A DNA stretch of 64,000 nucleotides from JASLDZ01 sp964244065 (GTDB lineage: Bacteria; Pseudomonadota; Alphaproteobacteria; Caulobacterales; Caulobacteraceae). Of this stretch, positions 1-9,840 are shown one piece after another; position 1 is the stretch's first letter, and each line of letters opens with the position of its first letter. The position numbers and the translations under genes are program-made. Where the stretch lies: NCBI GenBank assembly GCA_964244065.1, contig CAXTHH010000001.1:310001-374000 (forward strand), read 5' to 3'. The notes beneath the pieces are model-generated. The model was given only the letters and a program-made list of their open reading frames with translations, was not told the DNA's origin and searched no databases.

Positions 1-2013
1 GTCGCGCTGCAGCGCGCCGGCCCTCACGCCCGTGAGCGCGAACACGGTGAAGGCGGTCAGCGCGAGCAGCCACAGGACGGCGGTGGAGCTCTGCAGCCGG
101 CTGGCGGTGACCTGCCGGGCGCTCTGTCTGTATTCGCGGGCGTCGCGCACGAACAGCCCGGCCAGGGTGAGCAGGGCGGCGAGCTCGGCCAGGAAGGCGG
201 CGGACGCCAGCACCGCGGGCTGGTGCAGCCAGTCCACGCGCTCGGCGCCCCAGGCGCCGCCGGGGTCGAGGAAGGCGCGTCCTCGGCCCTCGCGATCCAG
301 CATGAAGCCGAGCGCGGCGGCCGTGCCGTCCGCGGCCTCGAACCGGCCGGGAGTATCTGTCGGCAGCCAGCGTCCGCCACCCTCCGGCCCGGTGATCGCC
401 AGGGCGCCGCCGGGCTCGCCGCGCACGGTCCACATGCGCGTCAGGCGCCCGACGAAGCCCTCGAGCCCGTGATAGGTGCGGCGGGTCGAGACGTAGAGCC
501 CCTCCAGCGGCCGGGAGTCGGCGGTGCGCGGAGGGTTCGCGGCGGCGGGCGGCCCCGCGTAGAAGCGGGCGACCAGGAGCTCGGGCAGGGTGCGCACCAG
601 CCGGTCGCCCGTGTCGCTGTTGGCCGCCACGAACACGCCGAGCCCGAGCTGGGGCACCGTGACGAGCTTGGCGCGGAAAGCCGGGGTCGAGCCCTCGTGG
701 CCGAAGCCGCGGAAGCCGCCCGGCAGGTCGTAGACCATCAGCCCGTGCGCCCAGCCGGGGCTCAACGGCGTGCGCAGCGCTGCGTCCGCCCGCGGCCCCC
801 ACAGCGGCGCGCCGACTCCGCCCGCCCGCCCTCCGGACAGCAGCGCCAGCATGAGGCGGGCCATGTCGTCGGCGGTGGACGAGGCGGAGAGGGCGGGGGC
901 CAGGGCCCCGGCGAAGCCGAAGGGCAGCCGCTCGAAGCCTTCCGGGCCCCAGGCGAACCCTTCCGCCAGCCGCCCGGCGAGCGCCTCCGGCATGGGGGCG
1001 GGCAGGTCGGAACGTCCGGCGTCCGGCTCCCTGAACGTGGTGGAGGCCAGGCCCGCCGGCCCGAGCAGGTCGGCCTCCATCGCCTCCTCGAACGGCCGCC
1101 CGCTCGTCGCCATGCGCCCGGCGAGGGCGGCGCCGTACGAGGAGTAGGTGGGCAGCTCGCCGGGCGGGCGCACCCGGCGGGGCCGGTCGCGCACCAGCGC
1201 CGTGTCGAGCGCCAGCGCCTGGCCGGGGTCGTCGCGGAACAGCCGGCCGAACTCGCGCGACTCGAACCCGGCGTCGTGGGCCATCAGGTTTCGCAGGCGC
1301 ACCGGGGCGTCGAAGCCGTCGGCGGGCACGCGCAGGGGCGGGGGCAGGGTGTCGTTCACCGGCTGGTCGAGGCGCAGGCGACCCGTCTCCACCGCGCGCA
1401 GCACCTCGATCCAGGTCAGCACCTTGCTGACCGAGCCCAGGCGGAACAGCGTTGCGCGGGGGTCGACGGCGACCGCGGGCGAGCGGCGGGCGAAGCCGTA
1501 GCCGCGCTCGAACACCACCTGCCCGCCCTGCACCACGCTCACCGCCACGCCGGCCACGTGGTCGGCGGCCAGGGCCTGCCGCACCGCGCCGTCCACGAAG
1601 GCGTCGAGCTCGGCGGGCGGGATCGCCGCGCCCGGCGCATGGCGGGCGTTCGCCGGGGCGGCCGCGGCGACGACGGGCGCGGCCCTCGGCAGGTCCGGCG
1701 CGGACGGGGGCGGCGCACGGCGCGGCGGCGCGGAGGTGGCGGCAGGCCGGGAGCTCGCGGCGGGGGGGACCGGAGCGGCGATCGGGGCCGGTGTGGCGCC
1801 CACGGTCGCGGCTGCGCGGGGGGCGGTCATCGGGGCGACCGCCGGCGCTGCGGCGGCGGGGCGGAGGCGGGGACGCGGCCGGGGCGGACGGGGCCGGGGA
1901 CGCGGGCTCTCGCCGCGGACCAGCTGGCTGTAGGGCACGGGCGCGGCGCCGGCGGCCGGCGCCAGGAGGCAGAGGGTCGCGGCGAGGGCGGCGAGGGCGC
2001 GGGCGGGCGGCAT
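1..2013 (-). CDS. Beta-lactamase-family serine hydrolase, exported, membrane-anchored at the C-terminus (3' end outside window)
   Basis: The frame opens at ATG 2013 with a signal peptide (Arg, then an Ala/Leu core ending near AAGA). A Pro/Ala-rich stretch of about 70 residues follows, then a PF00144-type penicillin-recognising domain. The active-site SVSK tetrad lies near residue 194, a YSSY motif (the Tyr-x-Asn/Tyr position) near 290 and an HEG motif near 438, in the usual SxxK / YxN / HxG order. The last 100 or so residues contain two hydrophobic helices, so the catalytic domain is probably periplasmic and tethered to the inner membrane. No stop is reached before position 1. The family includes class C beta-lactamases, D-aminopeptidases and esterases; the substrate cannot be told from sequence. 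Confidence 0.85.
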   Translation of the reverse strand, partial: MPPARALAALAATLCLLAPAAGAAPVPYSQLVRGESPRPRPRPPRPRPRLRPAAAAPAVAPMTAPRAAATVGATPAPIAAPVPPAASSRPAATSAPPRRAPPPSAPDLPRAAPVVAAAAPANARHAPGAAIPPAELDAFVDGAVRQALAADHVAGVAVSVVQGGQVVFERGYGFARRSPAVAVDPRATLFRLGSVSKVLTWIEVLRAVETGRLRLDQPVNDTLPPPLRVPADGFDAPVRLRNLMAHDAGFESREFGRLFRDDPGQALALDTALVRDRPRRVRPPGELPTYSSYGAALAGRMATSGRPFEEAMEADLLGPAGLASTTFREPDAGRSDLPAPMPEALAGRLAEGFAWGPEGFERLPFGFAGALAPALSASSTADDMARLMLALLSGGRAGGVGAPLWGPRADAALRTPLSPGWAHGLMVYDLPGGFRGFGHEGSTPAFRAKLVTVPQLGLGVFVAANSDTGDRLVRTLPELLVARFYAGPPAAANPPRTADSRPLEGLYVSTRRTYHGLEGFVGRLTRMWTVRGEPGGALAITGPEGGGRWLPTDTPGRFEAADGTAAALGFMLDREGRGRAFLDPGGAWGAERVDWLHQPAVLASAAFLAELAALLTLAGLFVRDAREYRQSARQVTASRLQSSTAVLWLLALTAFTVFALTGVRAGALQRD

Positions 2014-2050
2014 CGGGGCTCCTCTGCCTGACGCGCGCGACACTAAGGCG

Positions 2051-2506
2051 TCAGGCGGGCCGCTTGAAGGGCGTGGGCAGGGCGGTGGCGCTGGCCTTGG
2101 CCAGCAGGCGTCTCTTGGCGTCGAACAGCTCGCCCTCGGTGAAGGCGATGGTGCGGCCCCATTTCAGCACGCGGCCGACCGCGAACAGCGCTCCGGGCGG
2201 GGCCGGCCGCAGGAAGCTGGTCTTCATCTCCAGCGTGGGCATCACGTGCGTCATGCCGCTGGCGACGAGGCCCGCCACGCTCATGGCGTCGTCCAGCATG
2301 GCGGTCAGGAAGCCGCCCTGGATCACGCCCATGGGGTTGCAGAACTCCCGCCGGCCCTCGAACGCGGCCTCCACCTCCATGCGCGCCTGCTCGACGCGGA
2401 CCAGGCGGAAGCCCAGCGTCTCCGAGCCGGGCGGGCGATCGGTCGCCTGCTCGAAGCGCTTCAGGAGCTCCGCGTCAGAGGCGGGAGCGAGCGCCCCGCC
2501 CGTCAC
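2051..2506 (-). CDS. PaaI-type hotdog acyl-CoA thioesterase
   Basis: A 151-residue single-domain hotdog protein. The helix signature NPMGVIQGGFLTAMLDDAMS corresponds to the PaaI/YdiI motif, but the usual His before the double Gly is Gln here. The following LEMKTSFLRPA segment is the typical strand of the family. These enzymes hydrolyse acyl- or aryl-CoA thioesters. The chosen start is GTG at 2506: its bases overlap the sspB stop (GTGA), and a GGAAG sequence lies just upstream, so translation is probably coupled to sspB. The same frame stays open upstream, but that part is only the sspB shadow. Confidence 0.8.
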   Translation of the reverse strand: MTGGALAPASDAELLKRFEQATDRPPGSETLGFRLVRVEQARMEVEAAFEGRREFCNPMGVIQGGFLTAMLDDAMSVAGLVASGMTHVMPTLEMKTSFLRPAPPGALFAVGRVLKWGRTIAFTEGELFDAKRRLLAKASATALPTPFKRPA

Positions 2507-3060
2507 TTCTTCCGGAACTTGTCGAGGCTGACGATCTTGGGCCCGTCGTCCGGATCGGGATCGGAGTCGGCGGTCGGCTCCGCGGGCGGCTCGGGCGCCT
2601 CGGCCGGGCCGGGCTCGCGCCCCACCGCGGCGGGCGCCGTGCGGGGCCGGATGGGCACCACCTCGCCGTCGGCCGTCGCCTCCGCCTCGCCCGGCTCGAA
2701 CTGCAGCAGGAACTGGACCGATGGATCGTAGAAGCGCGTCACCGCCGCATAGGGCACCGACAGGCGCTTGGAGGAGCCGCCGAACTTCAGCGTCACCGCG
2801 AAGAAGGTCTCGCCGGGGGCCAGGTCCCAGAACTGGTGCTGCAGCACCACGGTCATCTCGTCCGGGTAGCGCTCGGCCAGGTCGGGCGGCGCGGAGACGC
2901 CGGGCGCCTTGATGCGGAAGGTGATGTACAGGTGGTGCGCGCCCGGCAGGCCGCCGGGCTGGGCGGCCCGCTTCAGCGCGGCCTTGACCACGCCGCGCAG
3001 CGCCTCCTGCGCCATCGCCTCGTACCCCATCAGGTCTTGCGACGGACGATCGTCGGCCAT
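2503..3060 (-). CDS. sspB: SspB-family ClpXP adaptor (SspB-alpha)
   Basis: About 185 residues. The N-terminal 120 residues contain the SspB fold signatures (HHLYITF, LPEDMTVVLQHQFWDL-like segments, PYAAVTRFYDPSVQF). A Pro/Glu/Asp-rich linker then leads to a basic C-terminal tail ending SLDKFRKK, the XB-type peptide that docks on the ClpX N-domain. SspB tethers ssrA-tagged proteins to ClpXP, and the tmRNA gene lies just upstream on the same strand, so tag and adaptor are encoded together. ATG 3060 is chosen; a GTG nine bases upstream (3069) is an alternative. The gene overlaps the thioesterase start by four bases. Confidence 0.92.
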   Translation of the reverse strand: MADDRPSQDLMGYEAMAQEALRGVVKAALKRAAQPGGLPGAHHLYITFRIKAPGVSAPPDLAERYPDEMTVVLQHQFWDLAPGETFFAVTLKFGGSSKRLSVPYAAVTRFYDPSVQFLLQFEPGEAEATADGEVVPIRPRTAPAAVGREPGPAEAPEPPAEPTADSDPDPDDGPKIVSLDKFRKK

Positions 3061-3189
3061 GCTCTCCACCCACGCGAACTCGCCCGCCTTCTACACCGCC
3101 GAGGGCGGCGCTGTCGCGGGGTCGAAGCGGGTGAGGCCGGGGAAAGTGGGGGCTTCTGTTGCCAGGCGCCCCCGAGCCCCGCCCAAGGA

Positions 3190-3488
3190 TCTGAACCCCC
3201 GGGACTTTAGATTGGATGTCTATCGGACCGCTTACGCGGCCAGACGGACTTCCTCAGCGAAGTTATCGTTCGCAGTTACAAAACGGGACGATCGCGGAGT
3301 CCCACACCGAGAGAAAGCTTCACCTTTAGACGTCCGTCGATGCTGATCGGCCCCGTGCGCGCCCTTGCGATAACTCGGGCGAGTGTTGGTGGAGCCGCCG
3401 GGAATCGCACCCGGGTCCGGTCCGCTTATTACGTGGGCGTTTATCCCCATATCCCCACCGTCGCGGGGCAACCTCGATATAGGCCCGG
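3190..3488 (-). ncRNA. ssrA: Two-piece, circularly permuted tmRNA
   Basis: Read on the minus strand, the acceptor piece comes first (about 3488 to 3387). It has a T-arm (GGTGCGATTCCCGG region) and an encoded CCA ending at 3387. An intervening segment (about 3386-3355) follows, then the coding piece from 3354 with the tag frame. The 7-bp acceptor stem forms between the two pieces: GGGGCCG at 3354-3348 pairs with CGGCTCC, and the third pair is G-U, the alanyl-tRNA synthetase identity element. This gene order and processing into two RNAs are characteristic of alphaproteobacterial tmRNA. The outer ends are approximate. The RNA rescues stalled ribosomes and tags the incomplete protein for ClpXP. 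Confidence 0.95.
3232..3273 (-). other. tmRNA proteolysis-tag reading frame
   Basis: Starting at GCG 3273 the frame encodes ANDNFAEEVRLAA, followed by TAA (3234-3232). With the alanine delivered by the tmRNA itself, the expected tag is A-ANDNFAEEVRLAA. The ANDNFAEE part is the Caulobacter-type SspB-binding half, and the terminal LAA is the ClpX-recognised end. Known Caulobacter tags end in AVAA, so the last five residues differ. Confidence 0.9.
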
Positions 3489-3509
3489 GCGGCCTTGAGC
3501 GGAAGTGTC

Positions 3510-3965
3510 TCAGTCGCCGTAGATGACGCTCAGCGTCTCGGCCACGCAGGCGGGGCGCTCCTCGCCCTCGATCTCGATGGTGCACGCGTTGGTCAGCTGC
3601 AGGCCCCCGGACTTGGGCTCGGCGGCCACCAGCTTCTGGCGCATGCGCACCCGCTTGCCGACGCGGACCATGCCGGTGAAGCGCACCTTGTTGCAGCCGT
3701 AGTTGATGCCGCGCGTGACGCCCTCGATCCTCAGGATGTCGGCGCCCAGCATGGGGATCAGCGACAGGGTCATATAGCCGTGGGCGATCGGGCCGCCGAT
3801 CTCGCGGGTGGCGCGCTCCACGTCCACGTGGATCCACTGGTGGTCGCCGGTGGCCTCGGCGAACTGGTTCACCTTGGCCTGCGTGACCTCGAACCACTCG
3901 GAGACCCCGATCTCCTGGCCCGCCAGGCCCGGGACGTCGGCATAGGCTACGGTGCGGGCGGGCAT
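3510..3965 (-). CDS. MaoC-like (R)-specific enoyl-CoA hydratase
   Basis: A 151-residue single hotdog domain. It contains the MaoC hydratase signature FAEATGDHQWIHVD with the catalytic Asp and His, followed by GPIAHGYMTLSL. Such proteins hydrate trans-2-enoyl-CoA to (R)-3-hydroxyacyl-CoA in beta-oxidation or PHA precursor supply; the exact substrate is not evident. The ATG at 3965 follows directly on the divergent promoter region shared with the DUF1330 gene. The stop lies about 20 bases upstream of the tmRNA acceptor piece on the same strand, so read-through into ssrA is possible. Confidence 0.88.
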   Translation of the reverse strand: MPARTVAYADVPGLAGQEIGVSEWFEVTQAKVNQFAEATGDHQWIHVDVERATREIGGPIAHGYMTLSLIPMLGADILRIEGVTRGINYGCNKVRFTGMVRVGKRVRMRQKLVAAEPKSGGLQLTNACTIEIEGEERPACVAETLSVIYGD

Positions 3966-4043
3966 GGGCGGTTCCTTAGGTGGCGTCTGAGCGGGCCTTG
4001 GCCGATGCTTAGCGGCGAAGCCTCCGCAGATGAAGGGCCGCCG

Positions 4044-4478
4044 ATGACCGGTTCGATCGATCCCACCCGGGCGCAGTTCGACGCCTTCAAGGCGCTGCCG
4101 CGCGACCGGCCGATCCACATGCTGAACCTGATCCGCCTGAAGTCGCGCGCCCAGTACCCGGAGGATCACCCGGACCACGGCCGCGACCTGACCGGCCTGG
4201 ACGCCTACCGCGCCTACGGCCGCGCCACGGCTCCCGTGTTCAAGCGCGTCGGCGGCAGCCAGGTCTGGGCGGGCCGGCCGGAAGCGGTCGTCACCGGCCC
4301 CGAGGTCGAGCGGTGGGACCTGGCCTTCATCGCCGCCTATCCCAGCGCCGCCGCGTTCCTCGAGATGGTCGTCGACCCCGGCTACCGCGAGCACGTCAAG
4401 CACCGCCAAGCCGCCGTCGCCGACAGCCGCCTGATCCGCATGGCCCCGCTGGAGCCGGGAGAAGGGTTCGGGGAGTGA
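4044..4478 (+). CDS. DUF1330 family protein
   Basis: 144 residues with the DUF1330 (dimeric alpha/beta-barrel) pattern: HMLNLIRLK near the N-terminus, the YRAYGRATAPVFKRVGG segment and the AAYPSAAAFLEMVVDPGY block. Start ATG 4044 gives a normal-length protein. The domain resembles stress-induced A/B-barrel proteins and its function is unknown. It is divergent from the MaoC gene, with a 78-bp space between the starts. Confidence 0.8.
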   Translation: MTGSIDPTRAQFDAFKALPRDRPIHMLNLIRLKSRAQYPEDHPDHGRDLTGLDAYRAYGRATAPVFKRVGGSQVWAGRPEAVVTGPEVERWDLAFIAAYPSAAAFLEMVVDPGYREHVKHRQAAVADSRLIRMAPLEPGEGFGE

Positions 4479-4536
4479 CGGTTGCGACGGCCCTTCCAGG
4501 CGCGCATCTTACGGCCGTCTTACCCGAGTCTTCGAC

Positions 4537-4836
4537 ATGTCCCAGCCCACACCCAAGTCGGTGATGTCCACCAAGGGGCAGCTCATTGTTCCGAAAGGCG
4601 TCCGCGACCGCCAGGGCTGGCGCCAGGGCGTCCGCCTCGAATTCGTAGAGACGCCGCAGGGCGTGCTGGTGAGGCAGGACAAGCGCGAAGACCTCTTCCC
4701 GCCTACTCGGATGGAGGATGTCTTCGGGATGCTGAAGTACGACGGGCCTCCCGTGTCGGTCGAGGACATGAAGGCGGCTGTACGTGACGCCGCTGTCGAG
4801 CGGTACGAGCGGAGCTTGCGATCTTCGGGCGACTGA
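4537..4836 (+). CDS. AbrB/MazE-fold antitoxin
   Basis: 99 residues with an N-terminal SpoVT-AbrB swapped-hairpin domain: VMSTKGQLIVPKGVRDRQGW is the DNA-binding motif. The C-terminal tail (residues about 58-95) has the acidic, helical EDVFGML...SVEDMKAAV pattern that binds and neutralises a PIN toxin. The stop at 4834-4836 is one base before the ATG of the PIN gene, a classic antitoxin-toxin pair. The AbrB domain probably autoregulates the promoter in 4479-4536. An internal ATG ten codons in could also start the protein. Confidence 0.9.
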   Translation: MSQPTPKSVMSTKGQLIVPKGVRDRQGWRQGVRLEFVETPQGVLVRQDKREDLFPPTRMEDVFGMLKYDGPPVSVEDMKAAVRDAAVERYERSLRSSGD

Positions 4837-4837
4837 C

Positions 4838-5224
4838 ATGCTGGTGATCGATACGAACATCGTGGTTCGCCTCATCACAGCCGACGACGCATCCGGCTCG
4901 GAACGCGCCTGGACGTTGATCTCCCAGAACGAGACGCTCCTGAGCGCCACGGTCATGCTTGAGACGGCTTGGGTCCTGAGTCGTCGATATGGAGTCAGTG
5001 CACGAGACGTCGCGCGCGCTCTTCGGCGCTTCGCCGGACTTCCGCTTGTCACGGTGGAGGCCTCCGCCGACGTTCACCGCGCGCTCGCCTGGGCCGAAGA
5101 GGGAATGGACGTGGCGGACGCCTTCCACCTAGCCCTCAACAACGCCCGCGGGACGTTCGCCACCTTCGATCAGGACCTGCTGCGGCAGGCGCGCGCCCGC
5201 GGCGTCGCGGTCGTGGAGCCGTGA
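4838..5224 (+). CDS. PIN-domain toxin (VapC-like RNase)
   Basis: 128 residues with a complete PIN fold: VIDTNIVVRL at the N-terminus (Asp5), Glu42 in ETAWVL, Asp91/Asp94 in DVADAFHLA and Asp111/Asp113 in FATFDQDLL. These acidic residues bind the metal ions used for RNA cleavage, so the toxin looks active. It belongs to the FitB/VapC-like group that pairs with AbrB-type antitoxins. Its TGA stop overlaps the GTG start of dnaG by four bases (GTGA), so primase translation is probably coupled to translation of the toxin. The RNA target is unknown. Confidence 0.9.
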   Translation: MLVIDTNIVVRLITADDASGSERAWTLISQNETLLSATVMLETAWVLSRRYGVSARDVARALRRFAGLPLVTVEASADVHRALAWAEEGMDVADAFHLALNNARGTFATFDQDLLRQARARGVAVVEP

Positions 5225-7128
5225 GCCGGCTCGACGAACGCTTCCTCGACGAGCTGAAGGGCCGCCTTCGCCTGTCGGATGTGATCGGCCGCTCGGTGAA
5301 GCTGAAGCGGCAGGGGCGCGAGTGGGTGGGGCTGTCTCCCTTCGCCAAGGAGAAGACGCCGTCCTTCTTCGTCAATGACGAGAAGGGCTTCTTCCACGAC
5401 TTCAGCAGCGGCAAGCACGGCGACCTGATCGGCTTCCTGCAGGAGAACGAGCGGCTCTCGTTCCGCGAGGCCGTCGAGCGGCTGGCGGCGGAGGCGGGCC
5501 TGGCGCTCCCCGCCGACGACCCGCGCCAGGCCGAGCAGGAGGCGCGTCGCTATGGCCTGATCGAGTGGCTGGAGGAGGCGGGCCGCTGGTTCGAGGCGCA
5601 GCTGCGCCGCCCGCCCGGCGAGGCGGCGCGCGCCTATCTCGACCGCCGTGGGCTTGGCGAGGCCGACCGTGCGCGCTTTCGCCTGGGCTACGCCCCGTCG
5701 GGCCGCACCGGCCTGAAGGACCACCTGATCGCCAAGGGCGCTCGACCGGGCGACCTCGTGGAGGCGGGCCTGCTGATCGCCCCGGAGGACGGGGGCGCGC
5801 CCTACGACCGGTTCCGCGACCGGGTGATGTTCCCGATCACCGACGCCCGCGGGCGAGTGGTCAGCTTCGGCGGCCGGGCGCTCGATCCGAACGCGCGCGC
5901 CAAGTACCTGAACGGGCCGGAGACTCCCGTCTTCCACAAGGGCGCCACCCTCTACGGCCAGCCCGAGGCGCGCCGCCTGTTGCAGGCCGCCGCCGTGGCC
6001 AAGGTCGACGCGCCGCTGCTGATGGTCGAGGGCTACATGGACGCCATCGCCTGCCACCGGGCCGACATCCCGGCCGTGGCCGGGCAGGGCACCGCACTCA
6101 CCGAGGAGCAGATGGAGGCGCTGTGGCGGCTCCATCCCGAACCGACCCTCTGCTTCGACGGCGACGCCGCCGGCAAGCGCGCCGCCGACCGGGCGATCGA
6201 CCGCGCCCTGCCGATGCTCAAGCCAGGCCGCTCCTTCCGCTTCGCCGAGCCGCAGGGGGGCAAGGACCCGGACGACGTGCTGCGCGAGCAGGGGGCGGAG
6301 GCGCTGCGACGGCAGATGGGGCAGACCCGCCCCTTCGTGCAGCGCCTGTTCGACCGCGAGCGCGAGGCCGAGCCGCTCGGCACGCCCGAGAGCTACGCCG
6401 GGCTGAAGGTGCGCCTGCGCAAGCTCGCCGGCTCCATCGCCGACCGCGACCTGGCGCAGATGTACAAGGAGGCGTTGCTCGACAGCTTCGAGCAGCTGCG
6501 GGCGCTCGCCCGCCCCGTGGCCACGGTCAGCGGGGCCGGGCGGGCGCTGGCCGAGGCGCGCTGGTCCGGTCGTCGCGGCGGGCGCAAGCCTCCGCTGACG
6601 GGTCCGAGTCCCGAGGGGGCGGCGGCCGCGCGCCGCCTGCAGGCCGAGCCGCAGCCGCTGGCCGCCGCGGTGGCCGAGGCCGCCCTGCGCCACCCGGAGC
6701 TGATCTACGAGAACGCCGAGCGGCTGGACGTGCAGGGCTTTGGCGATCCCCGTTTCCAGACGCTCGCCCACGACATGGTCACGGCCTGGACCACCGGCGA
6801 GGCGCTTGACGGCGACGGCCTCGCTCGCCATCTCGCCGCTCACGGCCACGAGGCCGAGCTGCGCGAGATCGCGCGTGCGGCGGGCAAGTCGGGGGCACCG
6901 TTCCTGAAGCCGGACCTCGGTCCGGACGAGGTTCGGGCGCTTTGGTCGCAGGCGTTCGACCTGCTGATTCGGGTTACGGCCCTGGAGCGTGCGCTCACGG
7001 ACGCCCAGGCGGACCTTGAGCGCGACCCGGACATCCCCACCTTGATGCGGTTGAAGGCGGATCGCGACGCGCTTCGGCGCTCCATCCGCGACGGAACAGT
7101 ATGGGCCTCGCCCGAGCTTCACGCCTGA
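5221..7128 (+). CDS. dnaG: DNA primase DnaG, zinc ligands of the N-terminal domain replaced
   Basis: 635 residues. It synthesises RNA primers at the fork. The N-terminal domain keeps the SPFAKEKTPSF and FHDFSSGKHG segments, but all four usual zinc-ligand positions (Cys, His, Cys, Cys) are Ser39, Ala42, Asp60 and Ser63. The TOPRIM core follows with the VEGYMDAI glutamate motif, the PTLCFDGDAAGKRAADRAI Asp-x-Asp motif and the GGKDPDD segment. A C-terminal helicase-interaction domain begins after the basic linker near residue 455. The GTG start at 5221 is fixed by the conserved LDERFLDELKGRL opening and overlaps the toxin stop. rpoD follows 65 bp downstream, as in the conserved dnaG-rpoD macromolecular-synthesis operon. 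Confidence 0.95.
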   Translation: MSRLDERFLDELKGRLRLSDVIGRSVKLKRQGREWVGLSPFAKEKTPSFFVNDEKGFFHDFSSGKHGDLIGFLQENERLSFREAVERLAAEAGLALPADDPRQAEQEARRYGLIEWLEEAGRWFEAQLRRPPGEAARAYLDRRGLGEADRARFRLGYAPSGRTGLKDHLIAKGARPGDLVEAGLLIAPEDGGAPYDRFRDRVMFPITDARGRVVSFGGRALDPNARAKYLNGPETPVFHKGATLYGQPEARRLLQAAAVAKVDAPLLMVEGYMDAIACHRADIPAVAGQGTALTEEQMEALWRLHPEPTLCFDGDAAGKRAADRAIDRALPMLKPGRSFRFAEPQGGKDPDDVLREQGAEALRRQMGQTRPFVQRLFDREREAEPLGTPESYAGLKVRLRKLAGSIADRDLAQMYKEALLDSFEQLRALARPVATVSGAGRALAEARWSGRRGGRKPPLTGPSPEGAAAARRLQAEPQPLAAAVAEAALRHPELIYENAERLDVQGFGDPRFQTLAHDMVTAWTTGEALDGDGLARHLAAHGHEAELREIARAAGKSGAPFLKPDLGPDEVRALWSQAFDLLIRVTALERALTDAQADLERDPDIPTLMRLKADRDALRRSIRDGTVWASPELHA

Positions 7129-7193
7129 GCTCGATCACGGCCCCTTAGCATTGGCCCGCGCGCGTCTCTCCGCGTGCGCCGGCGGAGAGTGGA

Positions 7194-9160
<1,967 letters not shown>

Positions 9161-9161
<1 letters not shown>

Positions 9162-9406
9162 TGCCGAGGCCTCGGCGGCAGGCGAGCAAGGCGGGGCGGA
9201 ACGAGCGCCGCAAGTTGCTCGCTAACACCTTGAACGGGCTGGGCGTGGCCGCGCTGCTCGCAGGCTATCTGCAGCCGGCGCTCGCGGCCCTGCGCAGCGG
9301 CCATCTGTTCAGTCGCGGAGAGGCGCTGGCCGCCTTGGTGTTCGGCGCGGCTGGGCTTACCTTACACCTTGGCGCTCAAGCGGTCGCGACACGGCTGGAG
9401 GACTGA
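9161..9406 (+). CDS. Small membrane protein coupled to rpoD
   Basis: 81 residues. A strongly basic N-terminus (about 20 residues) precedes two hydrophobic segments (near residues 24-45 and 54-74) separated by a short polar loop, consistent with a two-helix inner-membrane hairpin. The start shares a base with the rpoD stop (TGATG), suggesting translational coupling, and the next 30-codon frame begins one base after its stop. I do not recognise a family. Confidence 0.6.
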
Positions 9407-9407
9407 C

Positions 9408-9500
9408 ATGGTCCTGGCATGGCTCACTATCGTCGGCGTCACCGTCATCGGCGTCGGAGGACCGATCTTCTTTGCGTGGCGAGCCGGGTTGCTGGACTAG
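9408..9500 (+). CDS. 30-residue single-helix membrane microprotein
   Basis: ATG 9408 lies one base after the stop of the 81-residue gene (TGACATG) and the frame ends at TAG 9498-9500. The product is almost entirely one hydrophobic helix, beginning MVLAWLTIVGV and ending with Trp-Arg-Ala-Gly-Leu-Leu-Asp, so it would insert as a single transmembrane segment. Position and composition support a real small gene; there is no family match from memory. Confidence 0.45.
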   Translation: MVLAWLTIVGVTVIGVGGPIFFAWRAGLLD

Positions 9501-9572
9501 CAGCAGCCGGCAGGTGGTCGGGAACGTCGCAGACCTAGCCTCGTTAGGCCGCCAGACCCCCGGAGCTCTCCC

Positions 9573-9830
9573 ATGACCGACGCCTACAGCCAGCGCCTAC
9601 CCGACGCCCGCGGCCGTGTGCAGGGTGGCGCGGGGCAGGTGAAAGATCGACTCGTCTCCGGCTTCATGGGCCTGATCGACCGCGTCGAGCCGCATATCGG
9701 CAAGGCGCCGTCCGACATGCAGCCCGCCGCGCGCAAAGCCGTGGAGGTGGCGCGCAGCCGGCCGCTGCTGACCATGGCCGGCCTGGCCGTCGGCGCGCTG
9801 GTGCTGGCCCGGGGCGCCCGCCGCCGCTGA
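9573..9830 (+). CDS. Small protein with C-terminal membrane helix
   Basis: 85 residues. The N-terminal half is polar and predicted helical (GAGQKVKDRL-like, DRVEPHIGKAPSDM). The C-terminus is a hydrophobic helix (LLTMAGLAVGALVLA) ending in Arg-Arg-Arg, resembling the layout of ElaB/DUF883-type ribosome- or envelope-associated proteins, though I cannot assign the family. GGAG lies seven bases before the ATG. It converges on adhC, with ten bases between the stops. Confidence 0.65.
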   Translation: MTDAYSQRLPDARGRVQGGAGQVKDRLVSGFMGLIDRVEPHIGKAPSDMQPAARKAVEVARSRPLLTMAGLAVGALVLARGARRR

Positions 9831-9840
9831 GGCCTCGGCC

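Noticed and set aside
223..2031. Open frame of 602 codons on the plus strand
   Set aside because: Antisense shadow of the truncated serine hydrolase, whose SxxK, YxY and HxG motifs on the minus strand are decisive.
3232..3897. A 221-codon minus-strand frame that reads into the tmRNA tag
   Set aside because: It crosses the MaoC gene out of frame and both tmRNA pieces; only the 13-codon tag portion is biologically meaningful.
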